NCBI GenBank assembly: GCA_017411835.1
Contig: JAFQPG010000014.1
Location: 1-64,000 of the forward strand
Source: Ruminococcus sp.
GTDB lineage: Bacteria > Bacillota > Clostridia > Oscillospirales > Acutalibacteraceae
Direction of reading: 5' to 3'
Length of the DNA: 64,000 nucleotides
Positions within the stretch are counted from its first letter, which is position 1, and each line of letters opens with the position of its first letter. Below are positions 24,605 through 31,799 of this stretch, one piece after another. Both the position numbers and the translations under genes were made by a program. The notes under the pieces were generated by a model that searched no databases, was not told the origin of the DNA, and saw only the letters and a list, made by a program, of their open reading frames with translations.

Positions 24605-25417
24605 TTATCCGAATGCTACGTTGTTCTCGTCAGTACCGGAGAACAGAAGATTGAATGTAAGATTTGCAGACTGAACATCGTCGTCACACTGCGGGTCGTT
24701 ACCCTCTGCCCAAACACGAATAGTAACCTTGATTGGTTCAAGCTCGTTTAAGTGGAAAAGACGAGTGTCGTTAGAATAGACCATCGGGGTCTGTAAATCA
24801 AAGGTTGTCTGTCCGTTTACAGCAGAGCCAGATTTATTAGGTTCATAAATTACAGCGTCGCCACTATTTTCAAAGCTGACACGAACAGCCTGTACAATCT
24901 CAGCCTTGAGACCTGTCTCGGTTGTAGAAACAGAGGTGCCTTCCATATCATTGGCATCGTCACTTGACAAATGCACCCACATATCTTTTGAAGCAATAAA
25001 GTAGCATTCAAACTCAAGATACGAAGTTTCGTTTGGCTGACGGGTCGAACCATTTTCACTTTCAAAAGCAATACCGTTACGAGTAGTAACAGGATCTAAA
25101 AGCTGGTCAGCTAAAGTATCCTTACCTTTTGAGGTAAGATAGCCGTTAATCATTTCATTGGTTATTGTCTTTTTATACAGCTCGATATCAGAACCGTGGT
25201 TTTCCATATCAACTCTTAAATCAACACCGGTTGTAATATCCATCTGGATATTCTCAACACTTGAAAAGCTATTGAGCGTAAACCAAGCCATAGTAGATGT
25301 AATAAGCACCAACAACGCAATGATGCACAGCATAAATGTAGTCTTGCGTTTTATCCTGACTTGTGCTTTGTTAAGTTTTTCGATTTCCAACAGAAGTTGC
25401 TGTTGATTTTTATCCAT
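24605..25417 (-). CDS. First gene of the locus: TasA-like exported subunit
   Basis: This protein of 270 residues has a charged cytoplasmic start (EIEKLNKAQVRIKRK) and a signal anchor ending in TMAWF at about 42-46. The mature domain has the family strand YLEFECYFIAS, AVRVSF and WAEGNDPQC (near 236-244). The start at 25417 is preferred because GGTGAT lies 6 bases upstream; the in-frame ATG at 25429 has no ribosome-binding site. It lies about 110 bases downstream of the best promoter of the locus. Its role is probably structural, with no enzyme motif. The same core pattern in several neighbours argues for paralogy by duplication. Confidence 0.7.
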   Translation of the reverse strand: MDKNQQQLLLEIEKLNKAQVRIKRKTTFMLCIIALLVLITSTMAWFTLNSFSSVENIQMDITTGVDLRVDMENHGSDIELYKKTITNEMINGYLTSKGKDTLADQLLDPVTTRNGIAFESENGSTRQPNETSYLEFECYFIASKDMWVHLSSDDANDMEGTSVSTTETGLKAEIVQAVRVSFENSGDAVIYEPNKSGSAVNGQTTFDLQTPMVYSNDTRLFHLNELEPIKVTIRVWAEGNDPQCDDDVQSANLTFNLLFSGTDENNVAFG

Positions 25418-25534
25418 AACAATCACCATTAAATATATATATAAATATGTATAAGACTATTCAAGAGAAGGTTAAATCAGCAGTAAAAACCTAGAAAAGG
25501 GCGCACTGACAGACCTTTACAATATAACACTGTA

Positions 25535-25563
25535 ATTATATATCAAGATTTGGTAAAAAGCAA
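25535..25563 (-). promoter_or_regulatory. Main promoter of the surface-fibre locus
   Basis: On the minus strand a perfect TATAAT (25535-25540) is preceded after exactly 17 bases by TTGCTT (25558-25563). Transcription would start near 25528 and leave a leader of about 110 bases before the first gene at 25417. The leader is AT-rich and shows no clear operator or riboswitch. The rest of the gap, about 25570-25750, is AT-rich and shows nothing else I can support. Confidence 0.7.
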
Positions 25564-25759
25564 TAACAAAAATGTATTATTTTTCTCTTGTGAAAAAATA
25601 TTTGTGTAAAATCACAACAAAATGTGTTTTATTCAATTAAAATAACGAGATATAGAAACCAACTTGTACACAATGCACAAAAGGCTGTACGATTTTTCGT
25701 TAAATAAAGCAGTAAAAAATTACAAATTAATACTATTTTCTGAATAGGAATTTTAACTC

Positions 25760-25788
25760 TTGAAATGAAAAACTGTTTGCAATACAAT
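25760..25788 (+). promoter_or_regulatory. Promoter of the TIGR01212 radical SAM gene
   Basis: TTGAAA (25760-25765) and TACAAT (25783-25788) are 17 bases apart. Transcription would start near 25795. This excludes the earlier in-frame ATG at 25765 as a start codon and supports the one at 25816. Confidence 0.65.
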
Positions 25789-25815
25789 ATTTACATCACA
25801 CAAACGGAGTATTTT

Positions 25816-26700
25816 ATGAAATATCTGTCACTTTCACAATATTTAAAAAACGAATACGGCGAAAAGTATTACAAGCTCTCCCTTGCTTGTTCTACCACCT
25901 GTCCTAATCGCGACGGAAAATGTGGCAGTAACGGATGCATCTTCTGCTCACAAAAAGGCTCGGGCGATTTTGCACAAGACGCCCTGCTTCCTATCGACAT
26001 TCAGATTGATAAAGCAAAAGCGCTTATAAAAAGCAAAAGCGACTGCGACAAATACATCGCATACTTTCAGTCGTTTACTTCTACCTACGCAGATTTAAAT
26101 CACCTTGAAAAGGTGTTTACAAAAACTATAGCACGTGAGGATATAGCGATACTTTCAATAGCTACCAGACCCGACTGCTTAGACGATAATATAATAGAGC
26201 TTATTGCAAAGCTAAATAAAATTAAGCCAGTATGGGTCGAGCTTGGACTGCAAAGTATCCACAAGCAGACAGCTGATTACATAAGACGCGGATATGAAAC
26301 AAAGATTTACTACGATGCTGTTGAAAAGCTTAAAGCGACAGGTGTGCATATTATTACGCATATTATCTTAGGCTTACCGTATGAAACAAAAGAAATGATG
26401 GTGCAAACTGCAAAAGAGATAGGAAAAGCAACCGACGGCGTAAAGCTTCAGCTACTGCATGTGCTTAAGGGCACTGACCTTGCAAAAGAATATGAAGATA
26501 AAAAGTTTGAGGTGCTGACGCTTGAACAATACGCTGACATACTGTGCGAATGTATAAACGCTCTGCCTGAAAACGTTGTTGTGCACCGAATAACAGGCGA
26601 CGGCAACAAAGCAGAGCTTATCGCCCCACTTTGGTCAAGAGATAAAAAGCGGGTACTCAATTTCATAAATCATAAAATCAGCGAATATATAAGGCAATAA
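25816..26700 (+). CDS. TIGR01212 family radical SAM protein (YtqA-like)
   Basis: This protein of 294 residues has a radical SAM cysteine cluster near the N-terminus, in CSTTCPNRDGKCGSNGC followed by IFC (cysteines at about 25, 29, 36, 41 and 44). Further radical SAM marks are ATRPDCLDDNI, WVELGLQSIH and HIILGLPYET. These proteins are related to the Elp3/YtqA group and probably modify tRNA, but the substrate is not established. The ATG at 25816 has GGAG six bases upstream and lies just downstream of the promoter. It is monocistronic, with its own promoter and terminator. Confidence 0.85.
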   Translation: MKYLSLSQYLKNEYGEKYYKLSLACSTTCPNRDGKCGSNGCIFCSQKGSGDFAQDALLPIDIQIDKAKALIKSKSDCDKYIAYFQSFTSTYADLNHLEKVFTKTIAREDIAILSIATRPDCLDDNIIELIAKLNKIKPVWVELGLQSIHKQTADYIRRGYETKIYYDAVEKLKATGVHIITHIILGLPYETKEMMVQTAKEIGKATDGVKLQLLHVLKGTDLAKEYEDKKFEVLTLEQYADILCECINALPENVVVHRITGDGNKAELIAPLWSRDKKRVLNFINHKISEYIRQ

Positions 26701-26736
26701 AAAAAGACAACCAGTAAAAACTGATTGTCTTTTTTA
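26699..26736 (+). terminator. Terminator after the TIGR01212 gene, usable in both directions
   Basis: AAAAAAGACAACCAGT and ACTGATTGTCTTTTTT pair around an AAAA loop, with one mismatch and T-tracts on both strands. It ends the radical SAM gene. It could also stop minus-strand transcription coming from the 26804-27166 gene. Confidence 0.8.
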
Positions 26737-26803
26737 TATGCGAAAGACTACCTAAACGGAGCAGAATTGAGCTAAAAAACATAAAAATATACCAGCCCGT
26801 TCA

Positions 26804-27166
26804 TTAATTGAATTCTTTATTCCGTAAAGGGTGTAGATCTTTTTCTGAACAAGGAGATGTAATTGCCTCATAATACTCATCTTCGGTCAGAGCGTAACGG
26901 TTGGTTGAAAACGAGGAATATAATTCCTGTACATCCGCTTCCGCATCAAAGGCGAGAAAACAATCGATTGCTTCAATCTGAAAGGTCTTTACCTTTTCGC
27001 CATATATGTTTGTATACTCGCAATTCGCATCCTGCATATATTTTCTCGCCTTTTCGTATGCTTCGTCAAAAGATTGCGCCTCAACTCTTAAGATCAACTC
27101 TTCATAAAAACGCTGGGAATCTTCACCAACCATATGCGTATGTATTACTTTTACGCCATAAATCAT
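26804..27166 (-). CDS. DUF4288-like small protein
   Basis: This 120-residue soluble protein has a YGVKVIHTHM start, ELILRVEAQSFDEAYEKA and a later IDCFLAFD strand. That resembles DUF4288 proteins, whose function is unknown. It is acidic and has no membrane or metal motif. A GGTGAG site lies close to the ATG. It stands alone between a terminator and a palindrome-rich gap. The family assignment is by eye. Confidence 0.55.
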   Translation of the reverse strand: MIYGVKVIHTHMVGEDSQRFYEELILRVEAQSFDEAYEKARKYMQDANCEYTNIYGEKVKTFQIEAIDCFLAFDAEADVQELYSSFSTNRYALTEDEYYEAITSPCSEKDLHPLRNKEFN

Positions 27167-27228
27167 ACTCTCACCACCATATTATAAAAATATCATATAG
27201 GAATAAATAAATCAAGAAACCTCTTTTC

Positions 27229-27390
27229 TGGCGTAGAGTGAGGGATAATGCTTTTTCTACGAAAAAACATTCCCGCTTGGCGACCCAACACCCTGTGGTG
27301 TTCGGTACCCGCCTGCGCACCTTTTCGCTACAAAACTGTCCACAGGACACTTTTGTTTAACGCTCAAAGCCCACTTTGGGTTCAAATCCC
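27229..27390. repeat. Structured intergenic block bordered by tRNA-Ser fragments
   Basis: The left edge (27229-27246) repeats exactly the last 18 bases of the tRNA-Ser gene, including its CCA. The right edge (27378-27390) holds GGGTTCAAATCCC, an inverted T-arm-like piece. Between them are short hairpins: ACACC/GGTGT around 27289-27302, a 10-of-11 stem around 27335-27359 and CCCA/TGGG around 27370-27380. No gene is present. It resembles an inserted or rearranged mobile intergenic element. Confidence 0.55.
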
Positions 27391-27401
27391 ATTTATATTA
27401 T

Positions 27402-27432
27402 AAAACAAAAAGCACCCGTAAAGGGTGCTTTT
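27402..27432 (-). terminator. Terminator of tRNA-Ser
   Basis: AAAAGCACCC and GGGTGCTTTT form a perfect 10-bp stem with a 5-base loop. It lies 7 bases beyond the tRNA 3' end and has a T-rich tail on the minus strand. Confidence 0.8.
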
Positions 27433-27438
27433 GCTTTA

Positions 27439-27527
27439 TGGCGTAGAGTGAGGGATTTGAACCCTCGGTACCTGAAAGGTACACAGCATTTCCAGTGCTG
27501 CTCCTTCGGCCGCTCGGACAACTCTAC
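27439..27527 (-). tRNA. tRNA-Ser (anticodon GGA), CCA encoded
   Basis: The minus strand gives a complete 89-base class II tRNA. The acceptor stem is GTAGAGT/ACTCTAC and the anticodon stem is CAGCA/TGCTG with loop CTGGAAA (anticodon GGA, reading UCC/UCU). The long variable arm is GTACC/GGTACC. The T-arm is GAGGG/CCCTC with TTCAAAT. Discriminator G and CCA follow. The long variable arm and D-arm confirm serine identity. Confidence 0.95.
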
Positions 27528-27533
27528 ATATAT

Positions 27534-27549
27534 GCACGCTTAAGCGTGC
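27534..27549. other. 16-base perfect palindrome in the tRNA-Ser leader
   Basis: GCACGCTTAAGCGTGC lies between the tRNA-Ser -10 box and the mature 5' end, so it would cover roughly the first 16 bases of the precursor. It could be a processing hairpin or a protein site. A plus-strand T-rich tail also makes it a weak terminator in that direction, but no plus-strand gene needs one. Confidence 0.5.
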
Positions 27550-27555
27550 TTTTGT

Positions 27556-27584
27556 ATTATAACTAACTTGAATAAAAAAATCAA
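27556..27584 (-). promoter_or_regulatory. Promoter of tRNA-Ser
   Basis: TTGATT (27579-27584) and TATAAT (27556-27561) are 17 bases apart on the minus strand. The -35 box overlaps the stop codon of the HAD phosphatase gene, so the tRNA is expressed independently of it. Confidence 0.65.
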
Positions 27585-28342
27585 GTATTTTTATCATAAG
27601 ATTCTGTATCAAATAATATGTCAAAGAAATCGTTGTAATCACTAATCTGATAATCGCATAAATCGGAGTCGACTAGCTCGCCGCTACGGCTGTAAAGACA
27701 GGTAGTTATTCCTGCGTTTTTGCCACCTTGCATATCAGAGGTTATGCTGTCGCCGACCATAATCACACGCGATTTATCGGTTACACCAATTTTATTGAAA
27801 ATATAGTCAAAATACTCTTTATCAGGTTTTTTAAAACCTATCTGCTCGGATATAAAAATATCCTCAATATAGTCTTTGATTTCACTTTGATAAAAGCGTC
27901 CGTTTTGTGCTTTTGTCAGTCCGTTTGTTGCAAGATAAAGCTTAGCATATTTGCTGAGCTCTTTTACAAACTCTTTTGCACCGTCAATCAAAAAACTACT
28001 GTTTGATAAGTTTGTAAGATAAGTATCGTTCACAGCATCACAGTCGATGTCATTTACACCAATCTCTTTAAAGAACTGTTCAAAGCGCAAAGTCTGCAAG
28101 CGCTTGCGGGTTACCTCTCCCCTTTCAAGCGCTTTCCAAAAAGACAGATTAATCGCGCTATATCGCTTTAGACGTTCGTCGGTGTACTCTACACAAAAGC
28201 TTTCAAGCGTCTGCTTAAACGAATGCGCCTCTGCACGAATAAAGTCAAATATAGTTTCGTCGGCATCAAGCAATACGATATCAAAACGCCTTTTACGGCT
28301 TACATACTTACTCAAAAGGTCTACCATCCGTATCATAAACAT
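27581..28342 (-). CDS. YjjG-type HAD phosphatase (noncanonical pyrimidine nucleotidase family)
   Basis: This protein of up to 253 residues is a haloacid-dehalogenase hydrolase. Motif I is LLDADET (Asp26 and Asp28). Motif II is in YLATNGLT, the lysine motif is in IGFKKPDKEYF, and motif IV is VGDSITSDMQGG. The spacing and TNGLTKAQNGRF match the YjjG/YfnB group, which dephosphorylates unusual pyrimidine and other nucleotides. It overlaps the preceding TIGR03936 gene. The start is uncertain: in-frame ATGs at 28342, 28336 and 28327 all lie in the overlap with no strong ribosome-binding site, which points to coupled translation. Confidence 0.8.
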   Translation of the reverse strand: MFMIRMVDLLSKYVSRKRRFDIVLLDADETIFDFIRAEAHSFKQTLESFCVEYTDERLKRYSAINLSFWKALERGEVTRKRLQTLRFEQFFKEIGVNDIDCDAVNDTYLTNLSNSSFLIDGAKEFVKELSKYAKLYLATNGLTKAQNGRFYQSEIKDYIEDIFISEQIGFKKPDKEYFDYIFNKIGVTDKSRVIMVGDSITSDMQGGKNAGITTCLYSRSGELVDSDLCDYQISDYNDFFDILFDTESYDKNT

Positions 28343-28967
28343 CTACGCGGGTGATATCATAAAAGAGATCCAAACCGTACTTTTCTTTAAAAGCCTTTAT
28401 AAGTAAAGTAGGGTTGATGTTCGTAGTACTGCCTGCAGGTAAAACAACACGTACTACAACATCGTGTTCGGTATCGTAATGCTTTGCGTCTTTAAAGTAA
28501 TCCTTGATATCAATCTTTTTGATGCCTTTTTTAGTCTTCTTATCAACTAAAATTTCGTCGGCATTAAGGAGCTCTTGAAGTTTAGTGTATAATTCTTCTA
28601 CAGAAATATCATCAGAAGATAAACGCATTTTAAATTTTGCACTTGAGATAGAGCCCGGCTTGCATTTTTGCTCGGTTACGTCAAAAACAGTCAAGCCACT
28701 AGGCAGACAAGCATTGAGCTCGTCCTTAATCACATCAAGTTTAAAATCATCATCTAAAATACGCATATCCATACTCTCGCGCTCTCCCCTAAAGCCTAAA
28801 GACAAAGGCAGAGCAAAAGTAATATACGGGTGCACATTAAAGCCCTCGGTGTACCACACAGGAAGCTTGCTTTTAACAATAGCGCGAATCATAACTCTGT
28901 TTAAATCAAGATGGGAGATGTATCTGCATTGCTCGTCTTTTTTAAACCATACTCTGACGTTTTTCAA
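28308..28967 (-). CDS. TIGR03936 family radical SAM-associated protein (DUF2344)
   Basis: This protein of 219 residues starts with NVRVWFKKDEQCRYISHLDL, typical of DUF2344. Other conserved pieces are GFNVHPYITFALPLSLG and a VDVYDTDG end. Its function is unknown; it almost always accompanies the TIGR03960 radical SAM protein, which is the next gene upstream here. The start is a TTG at 28967, decided by AAAGGAGGTG 8 bases upstream. The ATG at 28997 lies before that site and inside the upstream gene. The two genes overlap by 26 bases. Confidence 0.8.
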   Translation of the reverse strand: MKNVRVWFKKDEQCRYISHLDLNRVMIRAIVKSKLPVWYTEGFNVHPYITFALPLSLGFRGERESMDMRILDDDFKLDVIKDELNACLPSGLTVFDVTEQKCKPGSISSAKFKMRLSSDDISVEELYTKLQELLNADEILVDKKTKKGIKKIDIKDYFKDAKHYDTEHDVVVRVVLPAGSTTNINPTLLIKAFKEKYGLDLFYDITRVDVYDTDGRPFE

Positions 28968-30801
28968 AACAGACACCTCCTTTGTGCTTGAGCGCACCGC
29001 AGTTAGAGCATTTTTCTCTGCAATGCGGTGTTGTTTTGTTTTCGTAGGCTTTTTTGCACTCGCCTACTAAAAACTCCTTAGTGACAGAATAGTCGATATG
29101 GTCCCAAGGGAGTATCTCTGAAAAATCACGATGGCGGTTTGCATAAAAATGAGGGTCGATACCGCACTCATTAAATACTTCAAGCCATTTTTCAAGCGAG
29201 AAGCAATCTGACCAGCCGTCAAAGTGCATTCCTTTTTCGCAGGCTTTTTCGAGTACTGCACAGAGCTTTCTGTCGCCACGAGCAAAAACAGCTTCCATAA
29301 ATGAAGTATCAGCATCGTGGTAGTTATACGAGATTTTTTTAGTAGTAAGGTTTTCTCTGATATGCGATTGCTTTTGGTGAATAGTATCGATGCTGTCCTG
29401 CGGTTCCCACTGGAACGGAGTAAACGGCTTTGGAACAAAAGATGACGAAGAAAGAGTAACTCGCACACCCTTGCCCTTTGGTCGGTTTTCGCATTGATAG
29501 AATGTATTTACTACCTTTTGTCCGAGCTCTGCGATACCCTTTACGTCGTCCATTGTTTCTGTTGGCAAACCAATCATAAAGTAAAGTTTTACTGTTGAAT
29601 ATCCACCATCAAAGGCAACGGCACAGGTGTTTAAAAGCTCGTCCTCTCTTACGTTTTTATTGATAACATCGCGAAGACGCTGGGTGCCTGCTTCAGGTGC
29701 AAAGGTAAGACCGCTTTTTCGTACAGATTTAATCTTTGACAAAATGTCGTCGGTAAAGCCGTCAACTCGTAAAGACGGCAAGCTGAGGCTTACATTCTCT
29801 TTTGTTGACCACTGTGAGAGTTTTTCTAAAAGCGGTACAATCTGTGTGTAATCACTTGAGCTAAGACTCGACAAAGAAATCTCGTCGTAGCCGGTATTTT
29901 GACACAAGGTATGGCACTGCTCATTTATACAATCGACAGACTTCTCACGTACAGGTCTGTAGAGAAAACCCGCCTGACAGAAACGACAGCCTCGAATACA
30001 GCCTCTGAAAATTTCTTCGACCGCTCTGTCGTGAACAATCTCGACATTAGGCACGACAAAATTATCAGGATAGTAAGACTTGTCCATATCCATCATAACG
30101 CGTTTTTCTATTTTTTCAGGCACACCGTCAAACTTTGGTGAAAAGCTTTTGATAGTGCCGTCTTCGTTATATTTAACTTCGTAAAGTGCAGGCACGTAAA
30201 CGCCCTTTATCTTTGACGCAAGATGTAAAAATTCGTCTTTTGTTTTGCCCTGCTTTTTGCACTCTCTGAAAAGCTCAATCACCTCGAGGTCTACCTCTTC
30301 ACCATCGCCAATAAAAAAGATGTCGACAAAGTCAGCGATAGGCTCAGGGTTGCACGCACAAGGACCACCGGCTACAACAATGTTTTTAAGTTCTTTACGC
30401 TCGCTTGATTTAAGCGGAACACCGCCCAATTTCAGCATATTAAGAACGTTGGTATAGGACAGCTCGTACTGCAAGGTAAAGCCGATAAAATCAAACTCAT
30501 ATATAGGGTCCATACTCTCAAGCGCATACAGAGGAATATCGTTTTTTATCATCTGCTCTTCCATATCTATCCAAGGCGCAAAAACGCGTTCACACCAGAT
30601 ATATGGCTTAGAATTAAACAGGCTGTAGAGAATCTTCATTCCAAGATGCGACATACCTATTTCGTAGGTATCAGGAAAACAAAAGGCAAAGCGGACATCC
30701 ACCTCGTCTTTATTTTTAATCACAGCGTTTAATTCACCGCCGACATACTTACCCGGTTTTTGAACCTTAAGCAGTATTTTTTCAAGTTTAGATTTAATCA
30801 T
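28942..30801 (-). CDS. TIGR03960 family B12-binding-domain radical SAM protein
   Basis: This 619-residue protein has an N-terminal B12-binding-like region (about 30-200), a radical SAM core with RGCIRGCRFCQAGF (CxxxCxxC) near 268-281, and a cysteine-rich end (CREKCSNCGALK). The family is widespread in Clostridia, with unknown substrate. It begins 10 bases after the M50 protease gene and overlaps the TIGR03936 gene. Together with the phosphatase and the protease these form a tight minus-strand group from 31745 to 27581. The ATG has a GGAGG 7 bases upstream. Confidence 0.85.
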   Translation of the reverse strand: MIKSKLEKILLKVQKPGKYVGGELNAVIKNKDEVDVRFAFCFPDTYEIGMSHLGMKILYSLFNSKPYIWCERVFAPWIDMEEQMIKNDIPLYALESMDPIYEFDFIGFTLQYELSYTNVLNMLKLGGVPLKSSERKELKNIVVAGGPCACNPEPIADFVDIFFIGDGEEVDLEVIELFRECKKQGKTKDEFLHLASKIKGVYVPALYEVKYNEDGTIKSFSPKFDGVPEKIEKRVMMDMDKSYYPDNFVVPNVEIVHDRAVEEIFRGCIRGCRFCQAGFLYRPVREKSVDCINEQCHTLCQNTGYDEISLSSLSSSDYTQIVPLLEKLSQWSTKENVSLSLPSLRVDGFTDDILSKIKSVRKSGLTFAPEAGTQRLRDVINKNVREDELLNTCAVAFDGGYSTVKLYFMIGLPTETMDDVKGIAELGQKVVNTFYQCENRPKGKGVRVTLSSSSFVPKPFTPFQWEPQDSIDTIHQKQSHIRENLTTKKISYNYHDADTSFMEAVFARGDRKLCAVLEKACEKGMHFDGWSDCFSLEKWLEVFNECGIDPHFYANRHRDFSEILPWDHIDYSVTKEFLVGECKKAYENKTTPHCREKCSNCGALKHKGGVCFEKRQSMV

Positions 30802-30811
30802 AATTCCTCCG

Positions 30812-31378
30812 CTATTTTAAAAAGAGAATTGCAAGCAAATACATAGATATAAGTAGCAATGAATAATTGTATTTTGAATAGCAAAGCACCAAAACCCCGA
30901 GTATAAAAATCGGTATCAAAATGATAAAGGTCAGCACTTTAATTATAACATTTGTTGTTTTAAAACTAAGCTTTTTATTTAGCAAAACAGACAGCGCGTG
31001 GCCGCCGTCAAAGCTTTCTACAGGTAAAAGATTAAACAGCCCGATTAAAAGATTAATCATAGAAAAATCAGGTGAAATTTTATAAAACAAGCAAGCAAAA
31101 AGCAAGTTCGATACAGGACCGCAAAGCGCAATCAAAAAATCGCTCAAAAATGATTTATCGGTCTTTGCACAAATAACAATATCAAAGGCTCTAAGCTTTA
31201 TATAATCAGGCTTTATTTTAAAGCAAAGCATTGAAAAAAGATGCCCGCACTCGTGCACTATAGCAGCCAAAATACATAAAAAGATTTTACCGCTATAATC
31301 AAGAATAATCACGCACGATAGTAAAGCAACCGCTAAAAACGGCAACTCCAAAGGTACGCCGAAAAACTTAAATCTCAT
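30812..31378 (-). CDS. M50 family intramembrane metalloprotease (SpoIVFB-like)
   Basis: This protein of 188 residues has about five membrane segments, the zinc motif HECGH in AIVHECGHLFSML, and the second active-site motif NLLPVESFDGGH, where the aspartate completes the zinc site. It resembles site-2 proteases of the SpoIVFB type, which cleave membrane-tethered substrates such as pro-sigma-K. The ATG at 31378 is chosen because it overlaps the stop of the preceding gene (GATGAGATTTAA), implying coupled translation. An earlier in-frame start at 31417 would lie well inside that gene. The substrate is not shown by the sequence. Confidence 0.75.
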   Translation of the reverse strand: MRFKFFGVPLELPFLAVALLSCVIILDYSGKIFLCILAAIVHECGHLFSMLCFKIKPDYIKLRAFDIVICAKTDKSFLSDFLIALCGPVSNLLFACLFYKISPDFSMINLLIGLFNLLPVESFDGGHALSVLLNKKLSFKTTNVIIKVLTFIILIPIFILGVLVLCYSKYNYSLLLISMYLLAILFLK

Positions 31379-31745
31379 CAGTTGAAGCTTTAACCTGGTC
31401 AGTTGTCGCTTTAACAAATTCAGACAAATCTATATCCTCAAAGGTGCTGTTTGAAAGCACTGTATCTTGCATCATATCATTATACCAATCACAGAAATCT
31501 TTATAGGTTTGTGAGTTCATCGCTTTTAGCATAAATACAAAAAAAGCAAGTATAAGACAAATCACAAGCTGGATAGTAATAAGCGCAGGAAAAGAGCGTT
31601 TTTTCTTTTCTTTTTTGTTTTGAGTTTTGTTTGAATCTGTTACCTCTGATTGAGTATTTTCAGAAGCTTTATCGACAATTACAGGGGTATCAATCCTAAG
31701 CCAATCCTCGTCGTATAAAATCTCGTCTTTTCTGAAATCGTCCAC
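31368..31745 (-). CDS. Small single-pass membrane protein, candidate partner of the M50 protease
   Basis: This protein of 125 residues has an acidic then lysine-rich cytoplasmic region (about 1-50), one membrane segment (about 52-75) and a short extracellular tail. I do not recognise a family. It overlaps the M50 protease start by 11 bases. In sporulating Firmicutes SpoIVFB is encoded beside its inhibitor SpoIVFA, also a single-pass protein, but this one lacks the LytM domain. A regulatory-partner role is therefore inferred only from position and topology. The start is a GTG with GAGGTGG upstream. Confidence 0.6.
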   Translation of the reverse strand: MDDFRKDEILYDEDWLRIDTPVIVDKASENTQSEVTDSNKTQNKKEKKKRSFPALITIQLVICLILAFFVFMLKAMNSQTYKDFCDWYNDMMQDTVLSNSTFEDIDLSEFVKATTDQVKASTDEI

Positions 31746-31799
31746 ATAACCACCTCAACAAAATATATGCTCAAATCAAGGTGATTTATGATAAAACGC

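Noticed and set aside
27378-27390. T-arm-like sequence as evidence of a second tRNA on the plus strand
   Set aside because: No acceptor, D-arm or anticodon arm can be built around it.
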